Part shown: positions 56,547-64,000 of the stretch, one piece after another
How the letters are laid out: each line of letters starts with the position of its first letter
Numbering within the stretch: position 1 is the first letter of the stretch
Source of the DNA: JBEISR01 sp044371425
GTDB lineage: Bacteria > Planctomycetota > Planctomycetia > Pirellulales > Pirellulaceae
Assembly (NCBI GenBank): GCA_044371425.1
Contig: JBILTR010000006.1
Coordinates: 138,907-202,906 of the forward strand
DNA: 64,000 nucleotides
Direction: 5' to 3'
Position numbers and translations under genes: made by a program
The notes under the pieces: generated by a model
The model's input: only the letters and a program-made list of their open reading frames with translations
Database searches by the model: none
Told to the model about the DNA's origin: nothing

Positions 56547-58724
56547 ATGCTGAAACAACGTCACGGGTCGCTTCCGGCCTTCTCAACCCCTTCCGCCGTT
56601 CCCTGCGGCTCCAGTCGATCCCGCAGTCGTCTTTCTGCGATCTTGGGCTGGCGGCTGCTGGCCATCCCTCTGACGCTGCATGCCACAGGGATGATTCAGG
56701 CGCAGGAGGATCCGTTTGGAGAGCCATCGGCGAGCGCAGCAGAGGATCCATTTGGGGCGCCGGCAGCTGCTGGGGGAACGGCTGCACCGCAGGGAGGGGG
56801 TGGGAATCGCGCCCCGCTGGCAGGCCAAGCGGAGTGGTCTCCAGATCCGGTCATTCGGAATCTTCGCCAGCAACCCGCTCGCAATCCCCGCGAACTGGCG
56901 CGAGGGGTGCTCTATCTCAGTCGCCTCCAGGCATGGGACGATCTAACCAATTGGATTGCACCCTGGATCGATCGGCCCATGACTCCCGACCAAGCGGCTG
57001 ACATGGTTTCGGAGATAGGAGCCGACGGGTGGCTGGCGGCTCGCCGCGTCGCCGGTTCGTCGCTTTCCGAAGAGCAGCAAAGCTGGATCGATCGCATCCT
57101 CGAACAGGCTAGCCTGTCGGCGCGGGATCCAGGGAAGCTGAAGCAACAGTGGGACAAGCTGTCCGATAGCCGATTGGCAACCCGCAAGGAAGGAGCCCTG
57201 GGGTTGATGTCGGCCGGATCGACAGGACTGGCGTACCTTCTGCAGCAGTCGATGACCGAAGCGAAGGTTCCGATTCAGGGAGTGGGTGGGACGCTTCGGG
57301 AGTTTCAGTCGGAAGGAGTCGCTGCGGCCAAGGCGGCTCATGCGTTGGCGATCCCGGAAGCCCGGCAGCGTCTTCTGCCTATTCTCGCCGCGATGCCGGG
57401 AGCCAGTTATCTGCCGGAGTTGGTCGCCGGGATCTACGACGCCCAATTGGACCCCCCGACGCGCAGTTACCTAGCCAGTGTGGTGGAATCGCGGATTGGC
57501 CATCTTCCTGGCCAGACAGAAACGCTCCAATGGCTCAGTCAGCAACTGAAGGATCAGTTCCACACCTGGAAAATCGCTTCGCAAACCGATATCCCGGCCG
57601 ACCGACCTGTCTGGCGGATCGATGGCGGGAAGCTGCAGGAAGTGGTGGGTGACGAGCGGCAGTTGGCGGCGGGTCAGACGTTGCAGACGGCGTTGATGAT
57701 GCTTCGCAGCGCCGACCTACCCGAGGACCGCGCCGCACTGCCGATGGCACTTGCTCTCGAAGCGCTGGCTCAATTCCCTCCTGCCTCCCAGTCCGATCCT
57801 ATCGTCGCACTCCAATCGCTGGTGCCGCACGACCGATGGAACTCGGTGACTCTCTGGCCCCAGGTATATCAGGCAGCTGGCGACTCGGTGCTGCCGCGAG
57901 CCGCCTACCAGGCGCTGCGCCAGATGGAATCGCTGCAAAGCAACGATCAGGTTCCCTCGGATGCCATCGCGGGAAGTCTAGTCGATGCCGCGCGGCATGG
58001 AGCGATGGCGCACCGCTATGCAGCCACCAGTCAATTGGCTCCACGTTGGCTGGCGGGAGCTGGCACGGTGGCGGGAGCCAGCCAATCGATCGCCGATAAT
58101 CTCCAGGAGATGTCGAGGTTGCAGGGAGCACCGCTGGTGTTGATCGCCGGTCGCGATGCGACGCTGCGAAGCATCGCCACCAGGGCGCTCAAGCCACTGG
58201 GCATTCGCACCGCCGAAGTGACCGACGCTCGTGAACTCCTGCGTTGGGTGGAACAGCCGCATCCGGTGGAAGCGATCCTTGCGGTCGATCGCATCGGAGT
58301 TGGGGATTTGAGCGAAGCGCAGTGGGTTCAGAAGCTCAGGGCGCATCGAAGGACGCGCGATATCCCGATCGGGTTGCTGTCGAACGATATTCCGGAGGCG
58401 CAGGACTGGGTGCTGGCAGAAACACCACGGTTGTTTCGCGCGCCGATGCCTGGGTCGATCGAAGCGATGGATCAGATCTGGCAGCAGTGTCAGCGGCTTG
58501 CCGGAGGGGCTCCGGTCGATCCCTCACAGCGATGGCAGTGGAAGGCAGTCGCCGACCGCATTTTGGCGGAAGTGGCCAGCAAGCCGCCCAATCAGCGTCC
58601 AGCGGGTACCGACCGCTGGCTGCAGGAACCTTGGGATGGAAGGGTTGAATGGGAACCCAATCAACTGGATCATGACAAGAAGATCCTGCCGGTCTCCCAG
58701 CCATCGAAGAATACCTCCAACTGA
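56547..58724 (+). CDS. Exported protein with receiver-like C-terminal region
   Basis: A 725-residue protein of unknown function. A long basic N-terminus and hydrophobic core ('ILGWRLLAIPLTLHATGMI') look like a signal peptide cut near 'IQA-QED'. A low-complexity Ala/Gly/Pro stretch runs to about 95. The middle is helical with HEAT-like spacing. Residues about 525-650 read like a degenerate response-regulator receiver: 'LVLIAGRDATLRSIATRALKPLG', 'VEAILAVDRIG' and 'RRTRDIPIGLLSND', but the phospho-acceptor region is not the usual 'D.P'. It lies between argH and a sigma54 activator (18-base gap). Confidence 0.75.
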   Translation: MLKQRHGSLPAFSTPSAVPCGSSRSRSRLSAILGWRLLAIPLTLHATGMIQAQEDPFGEPSASAAEDPFGAPAAAGGTAAPQGGGGNRAPLAGQAEWSPDPVIRNLRQQPARNPRELARGVLYLSRLQAWDDLTNWIAPWIDRPMTPDQAADMVSEIGADGWLAARRVAGSSLSEEQQSWIDRILEQASLSARDPGKLKQQWDKLSDSRLATRKEGALGLMSAGSTGLAYLLQQSMTEAKVPIQGVGGTLREFQSEGVAAAKAAHALAIPEARQRLLPILAAMPGASYLPELVAGIYDAQLDPPTRSYLASVVESRIGHLPGQTETLQWLSQQLKDQFHTWKIASQTDIPADRPVWRIDGGKLQEVVGDERQLAAGQTLQTALMMLRSADLPEDRAALPMALALEALAQFPPASQSDPIVALQSLVPHDRWNSVTLWPQVYQAAGDSVLPRAAYQALRQMESLQSNDQVPSDAIAGSLVDAARHGAMAHRYAATSQLAPRWLAGAGTVAGASQSIADNLQEMSRLQGAPLVLIAGRDATLRSIATRALKPLGIRTAEVTDARELLRWVEQPHPVEAILAVDRIGVGDLSEAQWVQKLRAHRRTRDIPIGLLSNDIPEAQDWVLAETPRLFRAPMPGSIEAMDQIWQQCQRLAGGAPVDPSQRWQWKAVADRILAEVASKPPNQRPAGTDRWLQEPWDGRVEWEPNQLDHDKKILPVSQPSKNTSN

Positions 58725-58742
58725 CACAGGCCCCGATCGCTC

Positions 58743-59819
58743 ATGGTGCGCTACGGTTCGAATGCCTACCCCGAGGATGGACCGCCGCTGGCGGGGATCA
58801 TCGGAGCCGGGCCTGCCATGCAGGCGGTCTTCGAGAAGACGCGGCGCGTCGCACAAAGCAACGCTTCGGTGCTGCTGCTTGGCGAGACCGGCACCGGGAA
58901 AGAACTGATCGCGACGGCGATTCATCGATTGAGCCGCCGGGCTTCGGCTCCCTTTGTAAAAGTCAACTGCGGGGCGCTCAGCGAAAGCCTACTGGAGAGC
59001 GAGTTGTTTGGTCATGTGCGAGGGTCCTTTACCGGCGCGGTCAACAACCGCACTGGCAGATTCGAAGCCGCGCACACCGGGAGCATCTTTCTCGACGAAA
59101 TCAACAGCACTTCCCTGCTGCTGCAGGTGAAGCTTCTGCGCGTTTTGCAAGAACGGGAATTTGAACGGGTCGGGGATACCCAGACGATCACTGTCGACAC
59201 CCGCGTGATCGCGGCCAGCAATCGCAACCTCGCCGACGAAGTTGCCGCAGGACGTTTTCGCGAAGACCTTTACTGGCGTCTGAACGTCGTGCCGATCGAT
59301 ATCCCGCCACTGCGCGATCGGCGCGAGGATATCCCCGATCTGGTCGCGTTTTTCCTACGACACTACAACCAAGCCAACGATCGAAAGATCCAGGAGATTG
59401 ATCCCGAAGCGCTGAAGGCTCTCCAAGCCTATCACTGGCCGGGCAACGTGCGCGAACTGCAGAACTATATCGAACGGGCGGTGGTGATGGCCCAATCGGA
59501 TCGCCTGTCGATCGATCTGCTACCCGAGTATCTGATCGGCGCCAAAGAGAACCCGTCAGGGGATGCGGCGTGGTTGGCAGGAGCCGACTTTGAGCAACTG
59601 GTCCCCTTGGTGGTTCGGCGTGGTCTGGAGGAAGCGCCCGGAGATGCCGAAGATCTCCATGCCAAGGTGGTCGACCGCATCGAAAAGGAGTTGATCGCGC
59701 AGGTGCTGGATGCTTGCCAGCAGGTACAGACCAAGACGGCGACGCGACTAGGAATCAACAGAAATACTTTGCATAAGAAAATGAAGGATTACTCGCTGGG
59801 TGATTCGGATTCGCCTTGA
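58743..59819 (+). CDS. Sigma54-dependent Fis-family regulator without receiver
   Basis: A 358-residue bacterial enhancer-binding protein. The AAA+ domain starts almost at once: Walker A 'GETGTGKE' at 47-54, the sigma54-contacting loop is GSFTGA at 94-99 (usually GAFTGA), Walker B 'GSIFLDEI', and an R-finger region 'ELQNYIERAV'. The C-terminal Fis helix-turn-helix ends 'ATRLGINRNTLHKKMKDYSL'. There is no N-terminal sensory or receiver domain, so control must come from another protein or from expression level. It is probably co-transcribed with the preceding exported protein. Confidence 0.93.
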   Translation: MVRYGSNAYPEDGPPLAGIIGAGPAMQAVFEKTRRVAQSNASVLLLGETGTGKELIATAIHRLSRRASAPFVKVNCGALSESLLESELFGHVRGSFTGAVNNRTGRFEAAHTGSIFLDEINSTSLLLQVKLLRVLQEREFERVGDTQTITVDTRVIAASNRNLADEVAAGRFREDLYWRLNVVPIDIPPLRDRREDIPDLVAFFLRHYNQANDRKIQEIDPEALKALQAYHWPGNVRELQNYIERAVVMAQSDRLSIDLLPEYLIGAKENPSGDAAWLAGADFEQLVPLVVRRGLEEAPGDAEDLHAKVVDRIEKELIAQVLDACQQVQTKTATRLGINRNTLHKKMKDYSLGDSDSP

Positions 59820-60019
59820 CCAGACTGGATCTGGTCCTGGTGGAAGCCCGCACCGCTGTCGCGATCGTTTTCCTCAGATCCCGCAATCCAACTGAAATGG
59901 TCAGATCGATCGGGGTCTGCCGCAAAAACCGATAGGAAAACCGCATCGATCCGTAGCATGCAGGGGCGAACGGGGGAAACTCTGTTGGCATCAGCCAGGC
60001 ATTGGTCGAATGGAGAGCC

Positions 60020-61087
60020 ATGAAACGCTTTGTGGTGACAGGGGGCGCAGGATTCATTGGGTCCAACCTCATCCGATACCTCATCGGACTGGGGCATCAT
60101 GTCCTCAACATCGACGCATTGACGTACGCGGGTAACCTGCAGTCGCTAAGCGACATTCAGGGGCATCCGAATTATCGATTCCAGCGGCTGGATCTTCGCT
60201 CTGGCGCTGGACTCTTCGATCTTCTTCAAGGCTTTCAGCCCGATGGAGTCTTGCATCTGGCAGCAGAGAGTCACGTCGATCGATCGATCGAAGGTCCCGC
60301 CCCATTCATTCATACCAATATCGTCGGTACGTTTCATCTGCTGCACGCCAGCGCCCGGTATCTCGCACAGGCCGACCGTTCCAAAGCCGGTGCGTTTCGT
60401 TTTCTCCATGTCTCGACCGACGAAGTCTTTGGCACACTGGGCGCTACGGGATTGTTTTCGGAGCGGTCTCCCTACGATCCCAGGTCACCCTACTCGGCCA
60501 CCAAAGCTGGCTCGGACCACCTGGTGAGGGCGTGGCATTGCACCTACGGGTTGCCGATTCTCATCGCCAACTGCTCCAACAACTATGGCCCATTTCAGTT
60601 TCCTGAAAAACTGATCCCGACGGTGATTCTCAAGTGCCTTCGAAGGGAACCCATTCCCATCTACGGTCAAGGCGAAAACGTGCGCGATTGGCTTTACGTT
60701 CTCGATCATTGCAAGGCGATCGAAAGAATCGTCGAAAAGGGGCGCGTCGGCGAAACCTACCTAGTGGGAGGCAACAACGAGATGACCAATCTGGCGATGG
60801 CCAGGAAGCTTTGCGGGATCATGGATCAATTGAGGCCGATAGCCGATGGAAGCAAGCACGAATCGCTCATCACCTTCGTCCCCGATCGTCCAGGTCATGA
60901 TCATCGCTATGCGGTGGATGCCAGCAAGCTGAAAGCCGAGCTGGACTGGCAACCAGATTCCAATCACCAGCAGCTCCTCAAGGAAACGGTGCAGTGGTAC
61001 CTGAACCACGAAGAGTGGTGGCAGCCAATTCTCTCCGGACAGTACTCGCTGGAACGCCAGGGATTGCAGTTGCGGTGGGACGAATGA
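60020..61087 (+). CDS. rmlB: dTDP-glucose 4,6-dehydratase
   Basis: A 355-residue extended SDR enzyme, second step of dTDP-rhamnose and related sugars. The NAD motif is 'GGAGFIGSN' near residue 8, then 'LHLAAESHVDRSI', the catalytic 'STDEVFG' and 'SPYSATKAGSDHLV', and 'NCSNNYGPFQFPEKLIP'. All match RmlB (RfbB). ATG 60020 is preceded by GGAGAG; the frame extends six codons upstream from a TTG. The nucleotidyltransferase gene follows after 117 bases. Confidence 0.97.
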   Translation: MKRFVVTGGAGFIGSNLIRYLIGLGHHVLNIDALTYAGNLQSLSDIQGHPNYRFQRLDLRSGAGLFDLLQGFQPDGVLHLAAESHVDRSIEGPAPFIHTNIVGTFHLLHASARYLAQADRSKAGAFRFLHVSTDEVFGTLGATGLFSERSPYDPRSPYSATKAGSDHLVRAWHCTYGLPILIANCSNNYGPFQFPEKLIPTVILKCLRREPIPIYGQGENVRDWLYVLDHCKAIERIVEKGRVGETYLVGGNNEMTNLAMARKLCGIMDQLRPIADGSKHESLITFVPDRPGHDHRYAVDASKLKAELDWQPDSNHQQLLKETVQWYLNHEEWWQPILSGQYSLERQGLQLRWDE

Positions 61088-61204
61088 GAGAGGTTGCAAA
61101 TCTCATTGCCGATCGCTTTTCGCCTCCAGGCGATAGGGCGATCGAGTATCCAGCTGTTTGCGTCAGGGAAATTCGATGGACGCCCGAGACGAAATGAGGA
61201 TCGG

Positions 61205-62125
61205 ATGAACGACTCGAAAAAGGGAAGTGTCGGCGATGAGCGAGTCGGTATCATCCTGGCAGGTGGAAGCGGAACGCGGCTTCATCCGGTCACCATGGCT
61301 GTCTCCAAGCAACTGCTGCCGATCTATGACAAGCCGATGATCTACTACCCGATGTCGGTGCTGATGCTGGCAGGGATTCGGGAGATCCTCGTCATCACCA
61401 CACCGCACGACCAAGCTGCCTTTCAAAGGTTGCTGGGTGATGGAAGTCAGTTCGGGATGCGATTGTCCTGGTGCGTGCAGCCCAAGCCCGAGGGGCTGGC
61501 ACAGGCATTCACGCTGGGTGAGCCGTTCATCGACGGTCGGCCATCGTGCCTGATCCTTGGGGATAATCTCATTTATGGTGAAGGATTCAAGCAGGTTGTT
61601 CAGTCGGTGAGCCGAGATAGCCACGCGGGGGCAACGATCTTCGCTTATCCCGTGCGCGATCCCGAACGGTATGGCGTGGTCCAGTACGATCGGGATACCG
61701 GATTAGCTTATTCTCTGGAGGAAAAGCCCAAGAAACCCAAAAGCAGTTTCGCGGTGCCTGGGCTCTATTTCTACGATCACCGCGTCTGCCAGTTCGCCAA
61801 AACTCTTCACCCTTCGCCGCGAAGGGAACTGGAAATCACCGATCTCAACCGGATCTACATGGAGTCGGGTCAGTTGAAGGTCCATGAACTCGGCCGTGGT
61901 TTTGCATGGTTGGACACCGGAACCCACCGCAGTCTCATCGAAGCAAGCAATTTCGTGGAAGCGCTTCAGGAGAGGCAAGGATTGCAAATCGCCTGCCTCG
62001 AAGAGATCGCGTGGGACAACCGGTGGATCACCGACCAGCAACTGCAAGCCGCTGCTCATGCGATGGGAAAAAGCAAGTACGCGGAGTACCTGCATCAACT
62101 GACGGAAAAGCGAAGCGACAGCTGA
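61205..62125 (+). CDS. rmlA: Glucose-1-phosphate thymidylyltransferase
   Basis: A 306-residue enzyme that makes dTDP-glucose from dTTP and glucose 1-phosphate. The nucleotide loop is 'GIILAGGSGTRLHPVT' at 15-30, with 'SKQLLPIYDKPMIYYPMS', 'LILGDNLIYG', 'VPGLYFYD' and 'GFAWLDTGTH' as further RmlA signatures. ATG 61205 has GAGGA upstream. RmlC and RmlD are not in the window, so the final sugar could be rhamnose or another deoxyhexose. Confidence 0.97.
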   Translation: MNDSKKGSVGDERVGIILAGGSGTRLHPVTMAVSKQLLPIYDKPMIYYPMSVLMLAGIREILVITTPHDQAAFQRLLGDGSQFGMRLSWCVQPKPEGLAQAFTLGEPFIDGRPSCLILGDNLIYGEGFKQVVQSVSRDSHAGATIFAYPVRDPERYGVVQYDRDTGLAYSLEEKPKKPKSSFAVPGLYFYDHRVCQFAKTLHPSPRRELEITDLNRIYMESGQLKVHELGRGFAWLDTGTHRSLIEASNFVEALQERQGLQIACLEEIAWDNRWITDQQLQAAAHAMGKSKYAEYLHQLTEKRSDS

Positions 62126-62200
62126 CCTGGCAGAGAGATCCGACACGAGACTGCGGCATGCGCGACGTGATGCCTTCTGATCGATCGGCAGATGCTTCGA

Positions 62201-63601
62201 TCAAAAAATCGACTCGACCACCTTACCGCCACCGGCGAAGTGAGGACGACCCTCGCGATCGTAGAGTGCCTGAGTCGGATCGATTCCTAGCGCATGCAGC
62301 ATCGTGGTGGCGAAGTCGAGCGGGCTGACCGGATGCTCTTTGGGGTAGGCCCCATGCCGGTCGCTGGCGCCATGGACGACGCCACCGCGCACCGGCCCAC
62401 CCGCCAGAATGCCACTGTAACAGTAGGGCCAATGCTCGCGGCCCGCATTGGCTGCTGTGATCTGTGGTCGCCGTCCGAACTCCCCTACCCAGGCCACCAG
62501 CGTATCCTCTAGCATCCCTCGCTCCCCAAGATCGCTCAGCAACGCCGTGAACGCCAAATCCGCCGGTGGCGCTAAATCGTTCTTCAGGCGATTGAAGTTG
62601 TCGCCATGCGTATCCCAAAAGTTCTTTCCGTCGTTGTGCCAGTTCACCGAGACCAGTGGCACTTCGTGTTCGATCAACCTTCGAGCCAGCAAAATGGACT
62701 GGCCATGGATGTTCCTGCCGTAGCGATCCCGCGTCGCGTCCGATTCGCGACTCAAATCAAACGCCTCACGGGCTCGCGACGATCCCAGGATCGACAATGC
62801 CTGCTGCTGGTGATTCTGGAGGCTGGACTGGGAGGCAGCCTGCTGATCCAGGCGGCGCTGGGCGGAGGAGAGCAACTGGTGGAGCTGGGCGCGCGACTGG
62901 AGGCGATCCAGCGACAGGTTGTCGGGTAAGGAGATACCGGGGGGCTTCCATTGAGGCTGACTGGGGTCCCCCGTCAGCAACATCCCGTCGTGCGCCGAAC
63001 CCAACCAGCCTCCATGCTGTCCAGGGGCCTGACCGCCAGGTGCTGCAGGATGGTACGCCTTCCAAGGGAGCGATACCCAGGAGGGCATGTCCGCTGCTCC
63101 TGGACGCAAGGAACTGACCAGCGCGCCCAGATGAGGCGAATCCTTCGGCCCGGGCGGCACATCATCGCTCTTGACCACCGGCGCCCAGTGGCCCGTCAGC
63201 GTCGCGTGGCCGCTGGATAGATGCGCCGGATCGCCGTGCGACATCGATCGGATCAAGGCAAATTGGTCGTTGACTTGCGCCATGCGAGGCAGAATCTCGC
63301 TGAATCGCACCCCTGGAAGCCTAGTAGCGATCGTCCGAAAATGACCCCGTATCTCGTCCGGCGCCTCCGGCTTGGGATCCAGCGTATCGATGTGGCTAGG
63401 ACCACCCCAGAGAAAAATGAAAATGCATCGTTTCGCGCGACCGAAGCCATCCGAGGCACCCAGGCTGGAGGCATGGCTTCGCGCCAGCAACCAATCGGAC
63501 ATCGACAGACCGAGCGCCGATAGACCGCCAGCCTGCAGTAAAGACCGACGGCTATGACGCCGAGCTTGCTGGAAGGAGCGACATCCGCGCGATGCATCCA
63601 T
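62201..63601 (-). CDS. DUF1501 family protein, Tat-exported
   Basis: A 466-residue protein of the DUF1501 family, common in planctomycetes and usually paired with a DUF1553/DUF1549 cytochrome-like gene, which is not seen here. The N-terminus carries a Tat-like signal ('HSRRSLLQAGGLSALG'). Family blocks are 'CIFIFLWGGPSHIDTLDPKPEAP', 'ALIRSMSHGD', 'DTHGDNFNRLK', 'VAWVGEFGRRP' and 'GREHWPYCYSG'. The fold is alkaline-phosphatase-like, but the function is unproven. It converges with rmlA. Confidence 0.95.
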   Translation of the reverse strand: MDASRGCRSFQQARRHSRRSLLQAGGLSALGLSMSDWLLARSHASSLGASDGFGRAKRCIFIFLWGGPSHIDTLDPKPEAPDEIRGHFRTIATRLPGVRFSEILPRMAQVNDQFALIRSMSHGDPAHLSSGHATLTGHWAPVVKSDDVPPGPKDSPHLGALVSSLRPGAADMPSWVSLPWKAYHPAAPGGQAPGQHGGWLGSAHDGMLLTGDPSQPQWKPPGISLPDNLSLDRLQSRAQLHQLLSSAQRRLDQQAASQSSLQNHQQQALSILGSSRAREAFDLSRESDATRDRYGRNIHGQSILLARRLIEHEVPLVSVNWHNDGKNFWDTHGDNFNRLKNDLAPPADLAFTALLSDLGERGMLEDTLVAWVGEFGRRPQITAANAGREHWPYCYSGILAGGPVRGGVVHGASDRHGAYPKEHPVSPLDFATTMLHALGIDPTQALYDREGRPHFAGGGKVVESIF

Positions 63602-63881
63602 GGCGAGGGGCCTGAGCGGAAATGGGGGGAGGCAGGTGAAGGTGGAAGGATCGACTTGTTCTATAGTATGGTCGAGAGGTTTTGGGAAGGGAAGTTCCGC
63701 AGCGTTTACCCCCGATGGCTGCCAAAATCACACATCCTTCGGCCCCCTTTTCTCAGACCAAGATCCACCCATCGCCATCATCTCTTGGTAGCCACCGCTC
63801 CTTGGTAGCCACCGCGGCCACGCGGTGGATGGGAGTGAACAGCGTCCCCTCCGCCGATCCACCATCTGGCGATGGTGGCTA
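63602..63881. other. Intergenic region with hairpin repeats
   Basis: About 280 bases upstream of the DUF1501 gene. A 15-base direct repeat, CTTGGTAGCCACCGC, lies at 63784-63798 and 63801-63815. Two perfect 8-bp hairpins follow: CCACCGCG-GCCA-CGCGGTGG at 63809-63828 and CCACCATC-TGGC-GATGGTGG at 63859-63878. No gene is seen. Confidence 0.7.
63859..63878 (+). repeat. Perfect hairpin just before the intron-like sequence
   Basis: CCACCATC and GATGGTGG pair completely around a TGGC loop. It resembles the hairpin at 63809-63828, with the same CCACC/GGTGG ends and a complementary loop. The intron-like sequence begins three bases after it. Confidence 0.85.
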
Positions 63882-64000
63882 GTGCGCCTTTGACGGCGTC
63901 GAAACGGGAGGGTGTAAGTCCCTTCATGGGTCTGATTTGGACTCATTAATCGACAGTAACTGCGTTCCTGCGAAGGGAGGTGGAGAGCAACTGAAGATGA
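63882..64000 (+). mobile_element. Probable 5' end of a group II intron, truncated by window edge
   Basis: The sequence starts with GTGCGCC, matching the group II consensus GUGYG. It continues with GGAGGGTGTAAGTCCCTTC, then GACAGTAACTGCG and GCGAAGGGAGGTGGAGAG, a succession that resembles domain I of bacterial class C introns (GUGYGCC, GGGUG..AGUCCC, AGUAAC, CG.AAGGG, CUGAAG). It lies three bases behind a perfect hairpin, the site class C introns choose. The reverse transcriptase and 3' end would be beyond the window. Confidence 0.6.

Overview
The window looks like a chromosomal segment of a planctomycete, most likely of the Pirellulales group. The signs are a DUF1559 prepilin-like protein, a DUF1501 protein and a Gfo/Idh/MocA oxidoreductase with Tat-type signals, a formylglycine sulfatase, a planctomycete-type ECF sigma factor, tandem secreted amidohydrolases, several large secreted proteins of unknown function, high GC content and loosely packed genes. 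No rRNA, tRNA or CRISPR array was recognised.

Layout. 1-437 is the 5' part of a DMT-family exporter on the minus strand. 438-1491 is non-coding and carries six perfect copies of a G-rich 14-mer. 1492-5798 holds the pyruvate dehydrogenase genes aceE and aceF, convergent with proB. 7352-13151 runs purF, rpe, a histidine-phosphatase-fold protein without its catalytic residues, accD, a Ser/Thr kinase and a small unknown protein. 13203-15400 is a translationally coupled pair for amino-sugar use (N-acetylneuraminate lyase-like and N-acylglucosamine 2-epimerase-like). A REP-associated tyrosine transposase with flanking inverted repeats lies exactly between the stop codons of the epimerase and of folC. 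17988-23698 is an ABC-transporter cluster (ATPase, permease with a large outer domain, anchored unknown protein) followed by a rhomboid protease. A degenerate ~25-bp hairpin repeat precedes lysA, a YceI protein and a membrane protein.

26863-29996 is a minus-strand block of secreted proteins and the oxidoreductase, with three convincing intrinsic terminators. 29997-33686 holds an SGNH hydrolase, RidA, a small membrane protein and an ECF sigma factor, plus one copy of a dispersed intergenic repeat whose second copy is at 50558-50694. 33971-38589 encodes two overlapping amidohydrolase genes, of which only one of three domains keeps the metal-binding HxH. 38886-41018 is a deoxyhypusine-synthase-like gene next to dnaN. 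41492-50532 contains a methyltransferase, an 869-residue unknown protein, the prepilin-like protein, a ZIP metal transporter, and the circularly permuted ATP-grasp plus alpha-E pair predicted to make a peptide-like product.

50801-54629 (minus) holds an RlmI-type methyltransferase, a VUT/YhhQ transporter and a sulfatase. 55060-59819 (plus) is argH, a secreted protein with a receiver-like C-terminus, and a sigma54 activator without a receiver. 60020-62125 is rmlB and rmlA for dTDP-sugar synthesis. The DUF1501 gene follows. The window ends in hairpin-forming repeats and what appears to be the 5' end of a group II intron, inserted just behind a perfect hairpin as class C introns do.
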